DNA of 64,000 bases from Alligator mississippiensis (GCF_030867095.1 NC_081824.1:236556719-236620718); one strand, 5' to 3'. Shown: positions 1-12,160, numbered from the stretch's first letter. Numbers and translations are program-made. Notes: generated by a model not told the origin, from the sequence alone.

Positions 1-923
1 ACAGCTTCCTTCTGGCTAAACAAAGAGAAGTGTAGCAGGGTTCTTTCCAGGGGTGGCCGTGAAGCCTCTGGAGTCCCCTCAGCCCTTGCCCACTCTACGC
101 TCTTTGGGCAGTCACCCCTTCACTCACCTACCACACCTTCATGGATCTTGCTTTAGATAAGGGAGGCTGCCCCAAGGCTTCCCAGACCTGATCTCGCCGT
201 CATGGTTGTTGCCTTATGGGCTAATCACATGGCTCTGTCCAGCCCTACACCATGCCTCAGACTTCACAGGTGTTATCACCAGGGATCCTAGTCTTCTCTG
301 ATTAAACCCCCCCCCCCCCCCCATCCTGAATTTTTGGATAAAAAAAAGTAACCCAAAAAATCCACATTTTTCCTTGATTAAAATGAAATGCCTATATTTT
401 TATATTAGTGGTGTTTCATTTTAATCAGGGAAAATGTGGATTTTGAGTTACTTTTTTAATTTAAAAATTGGGGCTTTTTTTAATCAGAGAAAACCAGGAT
501 CCCTGGTTATCACTCAGGAGTGTTCGTTTAACATGCTCAGCTCCTCTCTGGGCTCCTGGACCCTCTGGTCCTGCTTTCACATTCAGCCCTCTTTCCAGGC
601 CCCAGCCTTGCCTCAGGCCTTTCTCTGCCAAGACCTGCCTCTCCAGGCTATGGCTTCACCTGCTGTGTTCTCAGGCCTTTTTCTCCCAAGTCCTGTGCAG
701 TTCCTGGGCTCTGGTCTGTTTACCCCAGCTCTGCGGTCTTGCTAGGAGCCGTACCACAGCCCTACAGGCAGGAGCTCCTCTCCTTGTGGCTCCCAGGCCT
801 AGACTGCTAGACTAGCTCAGGCTCAGGGTTTATATAGACGCAGCCCCACCTCTTCCTGGTCAGCTGACTTCTTAATCAGCCCCTCCCTGCCTGCAAGCAG
901 TAGGCACCCTAAGTGCCCTGTCA
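1..923 (-). mobile_element. Old LTR-like sequence, minus strand, interrupted by a hAT MITE
   Basis: Read on the minus strand from about 923, the sequence starts TGACAGGGCAC, has a CTATATAAAC TATA-like box near 830 and then a purine-rich stretch. This layout, and the GGGCAC...GTGCC start, resemble the solo LTR at 31255-32679, so I infer a diverged relative. The left boundary is not visible and may lie outside the window; the 1-270 part is assigned only by continuity across the MITE at 280-505. It looks old and incomplete. Confidence is limited because the match is by eye. Confidence 0.35.
280..505. mobile_element. hAT-type foldback MITE with perfect 8-bp target duplication
   Basis: The ends are inverted repeats beginning CAGGGATCCT. 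Almost the whole 226 bp folds back on itself (arms around 325-395 and 408-480, AT-rich, with GATTAAAATGAAA pairing to TTTCATTTTAATC). It is flanked by identical octamers GTTATCAC at 272-279 and 506-513, the 8-bp duplication expected of hAT transposases. A run of 16 C at 307-322 sits in the left arm. It encodes nothing. Confidence 0.85.
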
Positions 924-3900
924 CGGAGTCAGTTAAGCCAACACCTAAGGAGGAATCGCTGAACCCTAATTGGAGGAAAGAACTGGTCTGTCTCTTGTGG
1001 GGAACTGCACCTTTAAGAGGCTCTGGCATGACTCAGTTAGAACTGGCTGTTGTGCTGTGTAGGGACTAGTGTTGGGCAATGCTGATATGTTAGCATTCAG
1101 TGAATGAAGCAGACTGTTAGACTCCTGGGCTCTGTGTGATCACTGAACAATACTGTCACTCATAACTAAGACCCAGGCCTAGAAAGTCAGTGGCACGGAA
1201 ACAGTGTGGATCCCAGTTGCTTGCAGCTGAGAACTGAGCTGGAATACGTATCTCATTGGAATGAGCAGCTATGGATATACTGGGTCCAATTGGTCATTCC
1301 TTCGACCTTGTGTAAATGGAGCAGGGAAATGCCAACAAATCAGAAAGACAGCATGCTACGCTCACTCTGATGGTGTATAAAGGCCTTCATGGGGTGCACA
1401 GAGATCAGCACCATACCACCAGCCACTGCCCTTTGGACCCCTCCAGCTCACCACTGAACAGACTAGTCCTATCAGTTGACCCTTAGATCCATATGTATAA
1501 TTCTGGAAAGAACTGATAAGCAGCTCTAGGATGCAAATACATTGCCTGGGTCACACAAGCCCTTTGCCTAGCAAAGCTGGTTCACTCTGTCCCTGAACGG
1601 GACTGGGCTACAATCCCAAACCCACAGCCTGCTTGTTGTGTAATGTGAGGTATGAATTGCCTTTTGGCACTGCAGTGGCATGTGGTGCCTCCTTGGCCAA
1701 GGATAGGAATCAAAGTTGAATGCAGCCAGCTGTCTGGGAAAGTCCAGAGTTCCTGTTCTAGAGTCATGATCTGGGGATGGGGATTGATTTAGAGTTTGCT
1801 GCAGAGAAGTCAGCCAGTAGGAGTAGTGGGGGCAAACAGCTTAGCTTGTTTTGAGATGGAGCCTGATTAATTTATGAGTTGGGTTATATGAGGACTTGGC
1901 TTGATGACCCTAAAGATCCCTCCCAGTTGTATGTTCTGAAGTTAATAAAAACATTATGTAGTCTGGTTTCCAAATAACTGCTCATCCCAATACCAGGGAG
2001 CTGGAGCCCAGTGCTCACAGAGGAATTCACACTTGACTTTTTGCTTTTGAAAATGTATATGCTGATTTCCCCCACTGTCACAAAGGGGCCCTAATACTAT
2101 AATGTGCTATCTCAGGATTGTACAGTCAGCTCTCATGATCTTATAATACATCTCACCATATTTGGTGTTTGCTGTAAAGCTCCAGCTCCAGGAATCATAT
2201 GACTGCTGGAGAATCTTATTCTCGCTGGAGAATCTTATTCTCACTGAATAAGAGGACATTTCTAGCTGCTGTGGTTGCAGAGAAAAAGCTTGAAAAAGAC
2301 CCAAAAGGAGCAAACCCTGGAAAACAAATTAATTAAAAAATCAAGTATCCTATGAGTTTATGGCAAATTTTGAAGCCTATTAATTCACAGTCCACTAGAA
2401 CAGGGCGGGGGGGCTCTAATGCTTGGACTTTACTTCCATCTCCCTCACTTTTCTCCTGTGATTGGAACTTACAAGGAGGTGGTTTGGCATTTCTACATAC
2501 AGATGTGTACTGTAGGTGAGCCCCAGTGTACAAAGGACCCTCAGGTAGCAAGGGAGGATTTCAATGGGTGTGAGAAGCTTCTGCAGGAAGCAGTTCTTCC
2601 AAGCCTCAGCTCCTCAGGCAGAACATATAATTGTGCATTTAATTGTAAACAGAGGCTTAAATCCCCAGTAGATTAGCCTCATGCTGCTGGAGAAACATTC
2701 TTCCTTTTCAAGAAATGCTCTAGGGTCACTGCTGAGTGAGAAATTGGCAATAGCAGCTTGCATGAAAAATGAGTACCCCATTGTTTGAATATTTTGTGAC
2801 TCTTAAAATGTCACTTGAAAGGGGCTGTGTTATTTGCTTCTGAAAATACATCTCCTGAGTCACCTCTGCTTATTCTGAACTAACATCCTTTTCTGCCCAG
2901 GAAGCCAATCATTGTGGTTTGTTACCTTGTACCCAGTGCTGAGCCCATCTGTACTTGATTAACTCTGCTCCCACATCCATCCACATCAGAGGAAAGACTC
3001 TCCCAGCTTTGGATCCTGTCTTTCATGTTATCTTCTAACTCAGTCTTCTATCTCATTGGTCTTTCATAATGCTGCTCTTTCAATGCTTCCCAGTTTGGGC
3101 TAGATTTTATTCCATTTATGAGGTGTCTGAATGGACTTAGGCACTGAAATGCGAGTCTATTCCACAAGTCCCTGAAAATCCATTAGTGCAAACGTAAGTG
3201 GGTCCTCCACTTCGTCATTGCTGATTTGTGCCTCAATCTTTTAATTTCATTACAAACACACAAAAAATAAAGTACTCTGAAAAGGCTGAAAGAGTCTTAA
3301 CTTTTCCACAGCAGAAGGGTTTCATGTTTCATTTCAAATTGATTCGTCCTTTTCAGACTACACTACCCCACAGTGCACTGATTGATGCACCAAGTTTTGA
3401 TCCCCACCCCCCAAGGATTTTTTTTTTTTAGAGTTTTGTTTAATGGGAACTTTTGAAAGTTTTTGATTTTATTCCATTTTGAAATGGGAAAAAAAGAATG
3501 GAGACCATGGAATTTTCTGCATAAGGGAAACTCCAGTTCCTGCCCCAGGCTACTGAACAATTGGGAGTGTGTTTATGCTTAGGAGCTCCATCTGAGCCTG
3601 GGGATGCATCAAACCAGATGCTGTACATTTCAGTGGCAAGCGACAGCCTCTGCCCCCAGGAACTTACAATCAAACTTACAAGGCAAAGTGTGTTGTAAGG
3701 GGAGGCTCCTAATTCTTGTTTCCATGCCTGCAGCAGTATTAACTGGCTTTGTGCAGAAGCACTCAGGCAGGTGGGCAGCTGGTATTAGCTCAGGGGCAGG
3801 CTGCACAAGTTGTAGAGGAGAAGGCAGGTGGCAGTTCTGTGCATGTGGGCAGAGGTTTAATAGGGCCACTCTGAACCCTGGGCGGTGGTGGTATGCTAGG

Positions 3901-5118
3901 GAAATGCCATCTGCCAGTGGTGGTGGTATGGCCAATTGCTAGTGGTGGCAGCATCTATTTTTGTGCCCCCCTCCCCAAAAGCACTTGCTGCTCTGGTTGC
4001 TCCCACTCAGTTATGCTACTGCATGTGAGCAGCAATGGTTGCATAGATAGAAGCAGCTGTGTGGGCATTGAATATGGGGGCAAGAACTATGTTCTCCTTT
4101 TTCCCAGGTTTCCTTCCCCTGGTGCCATAAAAGAAGCCTGATTTGGGCTTGAGCCCCTTGTCCAGGCCAAGCTCCAAATGACCAAAAACAGGAAACAAGC
4201 CCATTTCAAGAGTGCAACGCCCTGAGTAGCAGATTGAACTGTTCCATGTAGAATGTCAGTCTGAAGACAATCTTTCTTTGTACAGGAAATGATCCAGCCT
4301 CACACATTGTGAGGCAGCTCTTCTCCTTCCCCAGTTTTAGCAGCTACAGGCTCCTGCTGAGACTCAAATACTCGATGGACAAAGGTGCCATTTAAAAAAA
4401 AAGCTTTCCTACCAATTTTGGTATGACTTGCAACAAAATGCTGCAAGTTCTTCCAGCTCACAGTTTCTGGTCAAACTATTTTGATGGTTTTGTCACTTAC
4501 TGGCAGTTCTGGAAAGCTCTGCCTTAATTGCTTGTGCAATACTTGTACAATACATGAGCAAAATCACATTACTTCACTTTTCATATTGTTTTCTTCTCAG
4601 CTGTCTCCTGCAAGTCATCCATTTAGAGCAGGGCCTGGAAATTACTTTCTGTTTGCTGTCTCAAAAGGATAGGAAAGGGTCAGAGGCTGCCAAAACTCCT
4701 GGACTGAAATTCTAGCCAAACAAATTCTTCTGAACTGTTTGCTCAGCGTTCCATAAGTAGCACACATTAGTGCACCCTGTTGATGCATCACATCACTGAG
4801 GCAATGCACAGATGCAGTGCTGTCAGAATATCAACACTCAGTTACAGGGATCTCCTCTTCCTCGACATATGAGGCCAGACTCTAGTCCACCTATTAGGTG
4901 TCTAAGTAGACTTGGGCACTGAAGTACTATCTTATTCCATCCAGCTTAAACTCCAGAACATCCATGTATGCAAAAGGATTTTTCTCCTGTGATTCATTTT
5001 TAAGGGTCAAATGCTGGGATGTTACAAAAGTAGGTACACTAATGAATCTTCAAGGACTTGATTAGGGTGGAAGTGTCAAGGACTACCTTCAGCTGCTAAG
5101 GTATGCAAAATATTCATT
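924..5118. other. No gene recognised; weak or unclassified sequence
   Basis: Only short chance reading frames are present. A small tandem duplication of about 18 bp (GAGAATCTTATTCTC unit) lies at 2206-2243. No intact repeat ends, splice-flanked exon or RNA gene could be supported. Confidence 0.5.
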
Positions 5119-5189
5119 TGCACTGGCTGGGAGTTGAACCCAGATGTCCTACATAGCAAACAAGAATTCTACCATTAAACCACCAATGC
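5119..5189 (-). tRNA. tRNA-Gly-like sequence, probably a decayed pseudogene
   Basis: Read on the minus strand the 71 nt follow the layout of a tRNA-Gly(GCC): acceptor GCATTGG pairs with CCAGTGC (one G-T wobble), D-arm GGTTTAATGGTAGA matches the A-box, and T-arm CTGGG-TTCAACT-CCCAG pairs fully. The anticodon loop reads TTGCTAT, which would present GCT rather than GCC, and the anticodon stem has three wobble pairs. Most differences from the usual tRNA-Gly are C-to-T or G-to-A, as expected from CpG decay. Its 5' end directly adjoins the CR1 copy that follows. A functional gene is less likely than a tRNA-derived pseudogene. Confidence 0.6.
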
Positions 5190-5199
5190 TTGATATGAG

Positions 5200-7505
5200 C
5201 TTTAAACCACAAAGGAAGGCCATTCTTATGCGGAGGAACAGTAACAAAAGGGCTGGGAAGCCCTCTTGGCTAAACAGGGGTATCATGGTTCTCTTAAGAA
5301 AGAAGAAAGAGGCATACAAACAATAGAAGCTCAAGGCTTGCCCCAAGGAGGACTATACAACAATGGTCCACACTTGTAGGGAACAGATTCAAAGGGCTAA
5401 GGCGCCAACTGAACTAAAATTAGCGACAGGAGTCAAGGATAATAAGAAGTCCTTCTTTAGGTGTGTAGGTAACAGGAGGAAAACAAATGGGAGTGTGGGG
5501 CTGCTGCTCAACAACTCAAGACAGCACTCAGGAGAAAACTGAACTCCTGAAGAACTACTTTGCTTCAGTCTTTCACTGGGCCAAGGGCAAAATCATGCCA
5601 GAGTAGGTACAGAATAAGCAGGGTAGGAATGACTGCCTTCCTACTATTACTGTGGAACTGGTGTGTGATCATTTGAAAAAAAATAGACATATACAAATCA
5701 GCAGGACTGGATGAACTTAATCTGAAGGTGCTGAAGGAACTGGCTGAAGTCATTGCGGGACTGCTGGCGAAACTTTTCCAGAACTCGTGGCGCTTCAGAG
5801 GTCCTTGAGGACTGGAAGAGGGCAATGTTGTGCCCATCTTCAAGAAAGGGAGGAGGGAGGACCCAGGTAACTATAGGCCAGTCAGCCTAACTTCTGTCCC
5901 AGGGAAAATCCTGGAAAAATTCATCAAGGAGTCTATATTGGTTACGCTTGCAGAAGGTAGGATTCTGAATGACAGCCAGCGTGGCTTCATCGCAGGCAGG
6001 TCTATTCTTACCAACTTCATCTCCTTTTACGATCAGGTAACTCGCCACCTGGATAATGGAGAGGAGGTTGACACTGTATACCTTGACTTCCAAAAGGCCT
6101 TTGATCTGGTATCCCATGATGTTCTCGTGAGTAAATTGGAGAACTGTGGACTCAACTGTGAGACAGTTAGGTGGGTAAGAAGCTGGCTGCAGGATAGGAC
6201 CCAGAGAGTCCTAATGAATGGATCTGTGTCATCTTGGCAAGAAGTAGCCAGTGGTGTCCCTCAGGGGTCAGTGCTTGGTCCAGTGCTATTCAACTTCATC
6301 AATGATTTGGATGTGGGATTGAAGAGCTCACTGGCCAAGTTCATGGATGACACCAAGTTATGGGGAAGTGTAGTCATGCTTGAAGATAGGCTGCAGATAC
6401 AGGCAGACCTAGACAGGCGGCAAGTTGGGCAGATTGGAACCAGATGAAGTTCAACTTTGAGAAGTGTAAAGGGCTCCATCTGGGGACAAAACCCTCCTAC
6501 ACACCTATAGTGTTTGCCCTTGGCCACTGGGTTCCAGGGCTGGGGTACACACTCAGACCTCCATGACCCTGGGGTTCTGTCCTCAAGTCAGCATTCAGCA
6601 GAGACTGGTGGGGTGGTAAATAGCTTCATCTTTATTAGGAACAGGATTCAGCAACACACATGCTCACAGCTTGTGGGGAGAGCAACAACCCACCACCAAC
6701 AAGCCATCCCAACAGGGCATCAGGTGGAGAGACTGGAATGTTCCACTGCAGGCCTCTTACAGGTATATTCCATATACCACAACACCTACAGGCTTGGCAA
6801 TGCCAAACTGACCAGCACCACAAATGAAAGGGACCTGGGGGTAATAATAGACAACAGCATGAATATGAGCTGGCAGTGTGACACAATAGCCAACAGGGCA
6901 AATAATACCCTGGCATGCATCAATCAATGCATCTCCAGCAAAACTAGGGAAGTGATTCTTCCACTCTACTCAGCATTGGTGAGACTGCAGCTGGAGTACT
7001 GCATCCAATACTGGGCACCGCACTTCAACAAGGATGTGGTAAAGCTTGAGAGAGTCCAGAGAAGGGCCATCTGTATGAACAGAGATTTGCACGTCAAGCC
7101 ATATGAGGAAAGGCTGAGGGACTCTTCAGCCTGAAAAAGAGAAGGCTGAGAGGGGACTTGATAGTGGCTTACCGCAACATCAGTGAAGTACATCAAGGCC
7201 TCGGTGAACAACTGTTCACCAGGGTGCACTTGAGGATAACCAGGAGTAATGGCCATAAGCTCCTGAAAGACCTTTTCAGGCTCAACATTAGGAAAAACTT
7301 CACAGTCAGGGTGTCCAGACTGTGGAATAAGCTCTCTCCAGAGGTGGTGCAATTGCCTACCCTGGAAATCTTCCAGAGGAGACTAGACGGTCACCACGTT
7401 GGGGGTCACCTGGCTCCAGTTGTCTTTCCTGCCTAGTGCAGGGGGGCTGGACCTGATGATCTTCTGAGGTCCCTTCCAGCCCCTTACAATCTATGAATCT
7501 ATGAA
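5200..7505 (+). mobile_element. CR1-type LINE, 5'-truncated, reverse transcriptase region
   Basis: A decayed CR1 copy carrying most of ORF2. The endonuclease-RT linker starts near 5250 (GKPSWLNRG...KKKEAYKQ). The RT domain is open at 5830-6447, with blocks [35 protein letters not shown] and the catalytic motif written FMDD instead of FADD, followed by TKLWG. The C-terminal part (RPQLEY-like, VQRRA, LFSL) continues to 7436 in several frames. The 3' end at about 7500 shows the CR1-type short repeat (ATCTATGAATCTATGA). The family reverse-transcribes its own RNA at a target nick. The copy is broken by stops, frame changes and a 271-bp insertion at 6511. Confidence 0.9.
6511..6781. mobile_element. 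271-bp unidentified insertion inside the CR1
   Basis: The CR1 reading is interrupted after the residues for the HLG-type motif and resumes exactly at the expected continuation. The inserted DNA is bracketed by ACACCTATAG (6501-6510) and ACACCTACAG (6782-6791), a 10-bp near-identical pair that looks like a target duplication. The insert has no clear terminal inverted repeats or A-tail. I do not recognise the family. Confidence 0.6.
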
Positions 7506-8456
7506 GTGAATTGCACTGAGGCACGTAGGCCCATTTGGATACCTAAAAGGTGTTAACAGAATCTGGACCGTAGTGTACTCAGTGCTCAATAGTTAGATCA
7601 AATGGATTGTCAGCAATCAGCTCTCTAGAGGGAGCTAGTGATTTCAAATACTGGGTTTCCATCTCTTGATCTTGCCCTGTCAGTGTTTTCATTTGGGCAT
7701 GTTTCTGCAATAGCCTTGGGCTGCAGCAGAGAACTCTGATGACAACCTTGCTACCAAGCCAAACTCATACAAGTACTGCCATAGTAGAGGCTTACTTCCT
7801 CCCTGCTTTGATTAGAACAGAAATAAAAATAAATTGATAATTACATGCATCTGAAGAGCTGAGGTTGGATTTTAATGTCACAAGGCCTGTAAAAGACTGT
7901 GAATCAGTTTGTACAATTGTGGTGAGGCACACCTTGCTCAGACATATTATATTGGTATGTACATTTGGGATCTATCTTATATATTCATCATATTGGCTTC
8001 CATGGGACTATGGGTTGCTTAGCAGTTGAAACTCAGGCCCCATATCCAATGACCCTAAATTAGGACTTAGAAGCCAGACTTCAGGCACCTGGTTTTGAAA
8101 GTTGTACCCACAGGGGTAACGATGAGGTTCTGCACCCTAGGTAGAAGCTGTGACCAGGTGGGTAGCAGTGGCAGTGGCTGCTATTCTTGCACCCTCTTTA
8201 AATGGGCACCTGGAACTGGTGCATTGGTTGCCCACCCCTAGTTGTGCTACTGGTCACAGCCCCAACTCATTTAACAGCAAGTCTGTTTCACACAAACTTA
8301 CAAACCTTTTACAATTATAAGCAAGGTCTGTTAATGCTTCTTTCAATTACTCCATTCTGAAAATACACTTGCAAATAGACCTCCTGAATGGTGCCTGACA
8401 TCACAATGATTCATTTATTCATGGAGCATTATTGGTGGAGCTGTGTTGACTTAGAT
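7506..8456. other. No gene recognised
   Basis: Unclassified sequence with short chance reading frames only. Nothing here could be tied to a repeat family or exon. Confidence 0.5.
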
Positions 8457-8873
8457 CAGGGGTGTCAAACATACAGCTGGCTCACACAACCCCATTATCC
8501 AATCCCGATGGCCTTTGGGCTGGAGAGTCAAAACAGCTGGATGGAACTTTGTTCATGCCTCCCTCTTTTGTTCTGATGGCTATAGAAGCTCATGAGCCTT
8601 GACCATGCTAGCTTAGTGGGCTGGGCTTTGATGAGCCCTTAACGTATTGGAGGCTTTATGATAGGGAAAGTGTGCATGGCACAGCTGAGTCTTTGTTGCA
8701 AACCTGCTTCAGCATAGCACATTCCTGATACATTACTGCAAAGCCTTGTCAATATCTTAAGAAACAACATGGCCTAATGCATACAGTGCTGCATAGGGAA
8801 TCATGAGACTTCAGTTCCTTTTCAGGCTCTGTCATTGCTGTTTGAGCTTAGACAGGTCTGTCTCTTTGACTCT
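8457..8873. mobile_element. Probable decayed hAT non-autonomous element
   Basis: The left end reads CAGGGGTGTCAAACATAC, a common hAT terminus. The octamer ACTTAGAT precedes it (8449-8456) and recurs at 8874-8881, which would be the 8-bp target duplication. The right terminus is poorly conserved (CTTTGACTCT where GACACCCCTG is expected), so the right boundary is tentative. Confidence 0.4.
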
Positions 8874-8927
8874 ACTTAGATTTAAAAATGCTCTTCTGAA
8901 AAGGGGTTGTCTTATACTCTCTGGATG

Positions 8928-9112
8928 TGTCTACATGAGACATTTTACTGTGCAGTAGAGAAAATTACTGCACAGTAAATGTCACCAACTATATGTGCAG
9001 GCACTTACTTCACAGTAATTTGCAATATTTGGGAGTTAATTTGCTACCTCTAAATACAAGTAGCAAATTAAGTCCTGAGTGGTTACTGTACAGTAATATA
9101 TGTGTAGATGCT
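8928..9112. mobile_element. Foldback MITE (TCTACAT...TTACTGTGCAGTAA type)
   Basis: The left end TCTACATGAGACATTTTACTG and the reverse complement of the right end (TCTACACATATATTACTG) are inverted repeats of each other. The pair around ACTGTGCAGTA repeats inside the element. Similar ends are seen at 43014-43092. The transposon superfamily is not certain. Confidence 0.55.
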
Positions 9113-9251
9113 GATGTGGAGCAAATTTGCTCCTGGTCAGTCCCATCACCAGGGAGCTACTTGCAGCCCAGCCTCAGGGCCATGGAGATAGAAGTTTCTT
9201 CAGCTCCAGGGCTGGAGTGGCTCCCAGTCTGCCCCAGCCCCAGCCCCTTAA

Positions 9252-10213
9252 GGCTAGGGACAGACTTTACACATAAACCGGTTTAAGTGATCAGAAACTG
9301 GTTTAAACCTGTAACAGAACAGAAGTTCAGTGCATAAAAACCAGTTTAAAAATGGCTGAAATCAGTTTGAGATAAACCTGGTTGAATATAGTATCAGACT
9401 TAACTGATTTGAGTCAAACTGGTTTATGCAATGTCTGTCCCAGACTCCTTCTTGGTTTACGTTAAATCAGAGTCCCCCCCAGCATCCTGGCATGATCTCT
9501 GGACTGGGCAGGGCTCTCTGCTCCAGAGAGCTGGGCTGGCCCCTCCCCTCTACTCCCTGGCTGCAGCTCTGGCAGAGACTGCACATACAGCAATGTCTGC
9601 CTGGCTTCCTGCTCCTCCCCACACCTCACAACTCCCTGCTCAAGCAGGGATTCCCACCTCCCCTCTATCTTACACAGACACCTCTCAGCATTAGCTAGCA
9701 TACCACATGCTGGCTACGGTCTGTGCTGTGGGAGATGGGACCAAGGCAGACAGGACTATGTCAGCTTAGGGCTTTTTGGAGCTAATCAACAGGTAGCTGG
9801 TAATGTCCCTTGTTCCTTCCTTGGAAAAAGTTGTTTAAGAAGAGCTTGAACTAATGAGGGAGGCTTTTGTTGTCTTAATGGGTTGATAAATACTGAGTTA
9901 GGGGTGATGAACACTGTGTTATCAACTCCCTGTTGGGCTGCTCAGGATGGAGGGGAGGAACCCCTCTCTAATCAGAGTGCACTGCTGGGGCCTGGCCATG
10001 CCCCCGCTCAGCTCAGCACTGAAAAAGGGAAGGGAGGGCTGCTCTAGCATCCCCTGGCTTCTAGCCTGAGCCACTGCAGGCATGTGCTGGCATTTCCTCA
10101 GTCCAGAGAGAGTGTCTATTTGAATACAAACCTGTTCAGCCTAGCCAGGTTAGATTAACCTGCAAAGATTGAATCCTTTCAGGCTTAGGCTTTTTGAATG
10201 TCTGTCTCTAGCC
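9252..10213. mobile_element. Non-autonomous Harbinger-like element with TAA target duplication
   Basis: The termini are GGCTAGGGACAGAC at the left and GTCTGTCTCTAGCC at the right, near-perfect 14-bp inverted repeats. They are flanked by TAA at 9249-9251 and 10214-10216, the trinucleotide duplication that PIF/Harbinger elements make. Inside, 9270-9443 is a sub-palindrome with AAACCGGTTT-like steps ending in a second copy of the terminus (ATGTCTGTCCC). No transposase is encoded in its 962 bp. It lies directly left of a decayed coding Harbinger, but the two need not be one element. Confidence 0.8.
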
Positions 10214-10239
10214 TAAAAGCCTGCAGGGATGCCAGGGCC

Positions 10240-10610
10240 CTCAGCCACCTGCAGCCAGCCTCTGGCCGCTGCGTCTCCCAGGAGAGGCCCCAGGCCAGCC
10301 ACAGCAGCTTGCCTGCATCCTGGCACTGGTCTGTGGCACCGTGTCATTGCATGACTGCTAGGCTCACACCATCATGCTGTGCTGGGTGCTTCAGGCACCT
10401 GACTGGCCTGGCAGCACCCTGGGCCACTGGCAGCCAGCTTCTGGCCACCAAGTCCCACTCCAGCTGGCCCCAGGCCAGCCACAACAGCCTGCCTGGACCC
10501 CATCACTGGTACCTGGCACAGCATTGCCATGTGTCTGCCTGTCCTGTGCTGTGCCCCTGCACTGGTGCTGCATGCACCTGCCCAGCCTGGCAGCACCAAG
10601 ATTACAGCAT
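10240..10610. repeat. Two-copy tandem repeat of about 190 bp, GC-rich
   Basis: Both copies share the order CAGCCAGC-TTCTGGCC, GGCCCCAGGCCAGCCACA, CTGGCACnG and GGTGCTnCAnGCACCTG. The second copy starts at about 10430. The overlapping open frames are by-products of the GC-rich repeat and not a gene I can support. Confidence 0.55.
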
Positions 10611-10701
10611 GGAGGCCCAGTGAGCCAGCGAGAAAGCCACACTGGCATCCACCCTGATGCCACATGCCACCTCTCAGGGCCAAAACTGATCCCAGGAGAC
10701 C

Positions 10702-12160
10702 ATGGATCTCGTGGTACTGTGGGGTGAGGCTGAGTTCCTCAACCAGCTTGTGTGGAGTAGGCACTTCAGTGCACACATCTACGAGGGCCTGTCAGGCAGC
10801 ATGCAGGAGTATGGGCATGACCAACTGGTGCACCAGTGCTTCATAAAAGTCAAAGCCTTGTGGGCACAATGGGTCACTATCACCGAGCACAACTGCCAGT
10901 TGGGGGTTGTCTGCAAGTCCATGCCCTTTATGCAGCAACTGGATCACATCCTTGTGCCCTGGGACCCTGGCCAGAACTGTGCTGTCTATTTAAGCATGGG
11001 CGGCCTTTGCTGCAACCTGGTACCTGTGGTGACACATCACTGGGGGATGGCCCCTCAGGCTGCCAGGAACCCATCCCGTCTCACTCCCTGCTCCCGGCCT
11101 CATCCAGCAGCTCCAGGAGCCCAGGCCAGTGCTTGCCCCACCAGGTCTGGGCAACCCTGCCCAGGAGGCCAGGCTGGGGCACACTCTGGGCGCAGAGCCA
11201 GTATGGGAGGTGGGGGTGGCCCCAGGGTTCCTTTTCAGAAATGCCCCCTGGGGGAAGGATGGGGGTGCCACCAGGTCTGCATCCCAGTTGGCCGGGAGCC
11301 CTGAACCCCCTGAGCCATGGGCTTGGTGGTAGTGCAGGAGACAGGCTAGACTGCAGGAGGAGGAAGAGGGGAGTGGCTCTGAAGCTGCAGCAGCAGGTGC
11401 TGCATGATGTCCTCTGTGAACAGGGCAGGGAAGGCAGACTGCCTGCAGCCAGCACTTAGTGGCTCACCTGCCCCTGCAGAGTAAGCAGGGATGAGATGCT
11501 TGGCTGGTGGCTGCCTGTGCCGGGGCCTGCCTAGCCAGCTTACTATGGTCTGTAGACACCTGTGCATGCACAACTTCTGATATGAAGCCAGGCAGCGCAC
11601 AGCCCCCTGCTATTGAGCATCTTATATCAGAAGTGCTACAAACTGTCACAAACAGCCTCTTTTTCCTGGCTCTGTAAGACCTGCAGCTGTACATGGAGGC
11701 CAGTCACCAACTGGCGGCTGGGATGTGCCATTAGGATCACTGCCAGTCTTGGCCAGGGACTGCACCCAGTTGCTGGACTGGCTGGTCATGGTGGCCAAAG
11801 AGCAGCTGGTGAACTTGTGGGCCTGCCACACAGAGGACATCATGCGCAAGTGGGAGAGGGACCAGGAGAGGGACTGTGTGGACATACACGCTACATCAGC
11901 CCTCATGGTGCTGGCCCTGCTGCAGGCAGCTTCTGCTCTGGGTCTGCATCAAGTTGGGGTGAATGACAGGGCTGAGCCCAGATGGGGGGGCTGGCTGGTG
12001 GGAGTCCTGAGGCAGGAGCCGGGGCAGGGAAATGCATGACTCCTCTTCAGGGACAGGCTCCTGGCCCTGGAGGAGAGGCATCTGTCAGCCTAGGAGCAGC
12101 AGGCTGTCCTGATGTCTAGAGCAGTGGAGGCCATGGAGGAGGACTGCCAGGTGCTGGACA
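10702..12160 (+). pseudogene. Harbinger SANT/Myb-like DNA-binding gene, decayed
   Basis: The first ~60 residues from the ATG at 10702 read as a SANT/Myb-like trihelix domain: LWGEAEFLNQL, then HFSAHIYEGL, then YGHDQLVHQCFIKVKALWAQW. This is the order of the three helices with the QC-x-KVK-x-LW signature of Harbinger companion proteins. In that family the protein binds transposon ends and helps bring the transposase into the nucleus. The reading frame continues to about 11000 and then decays. A further stretch at 11725-11960 (EDIMRKWERDQERDC) resembles the C-terminal charged helix. It faces the transposase remnant on the other strand, the usual convergent arrangement. It is broken by frame changes and a GC-rich degenerate middle part. 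Confidence 0.7.

Noticed and set aside
10198-10623. 141-codon frame rich in Ser, His and Cys
   Set aside because: It is generated by the 190-bp tandem repeat; no homology or splice context.
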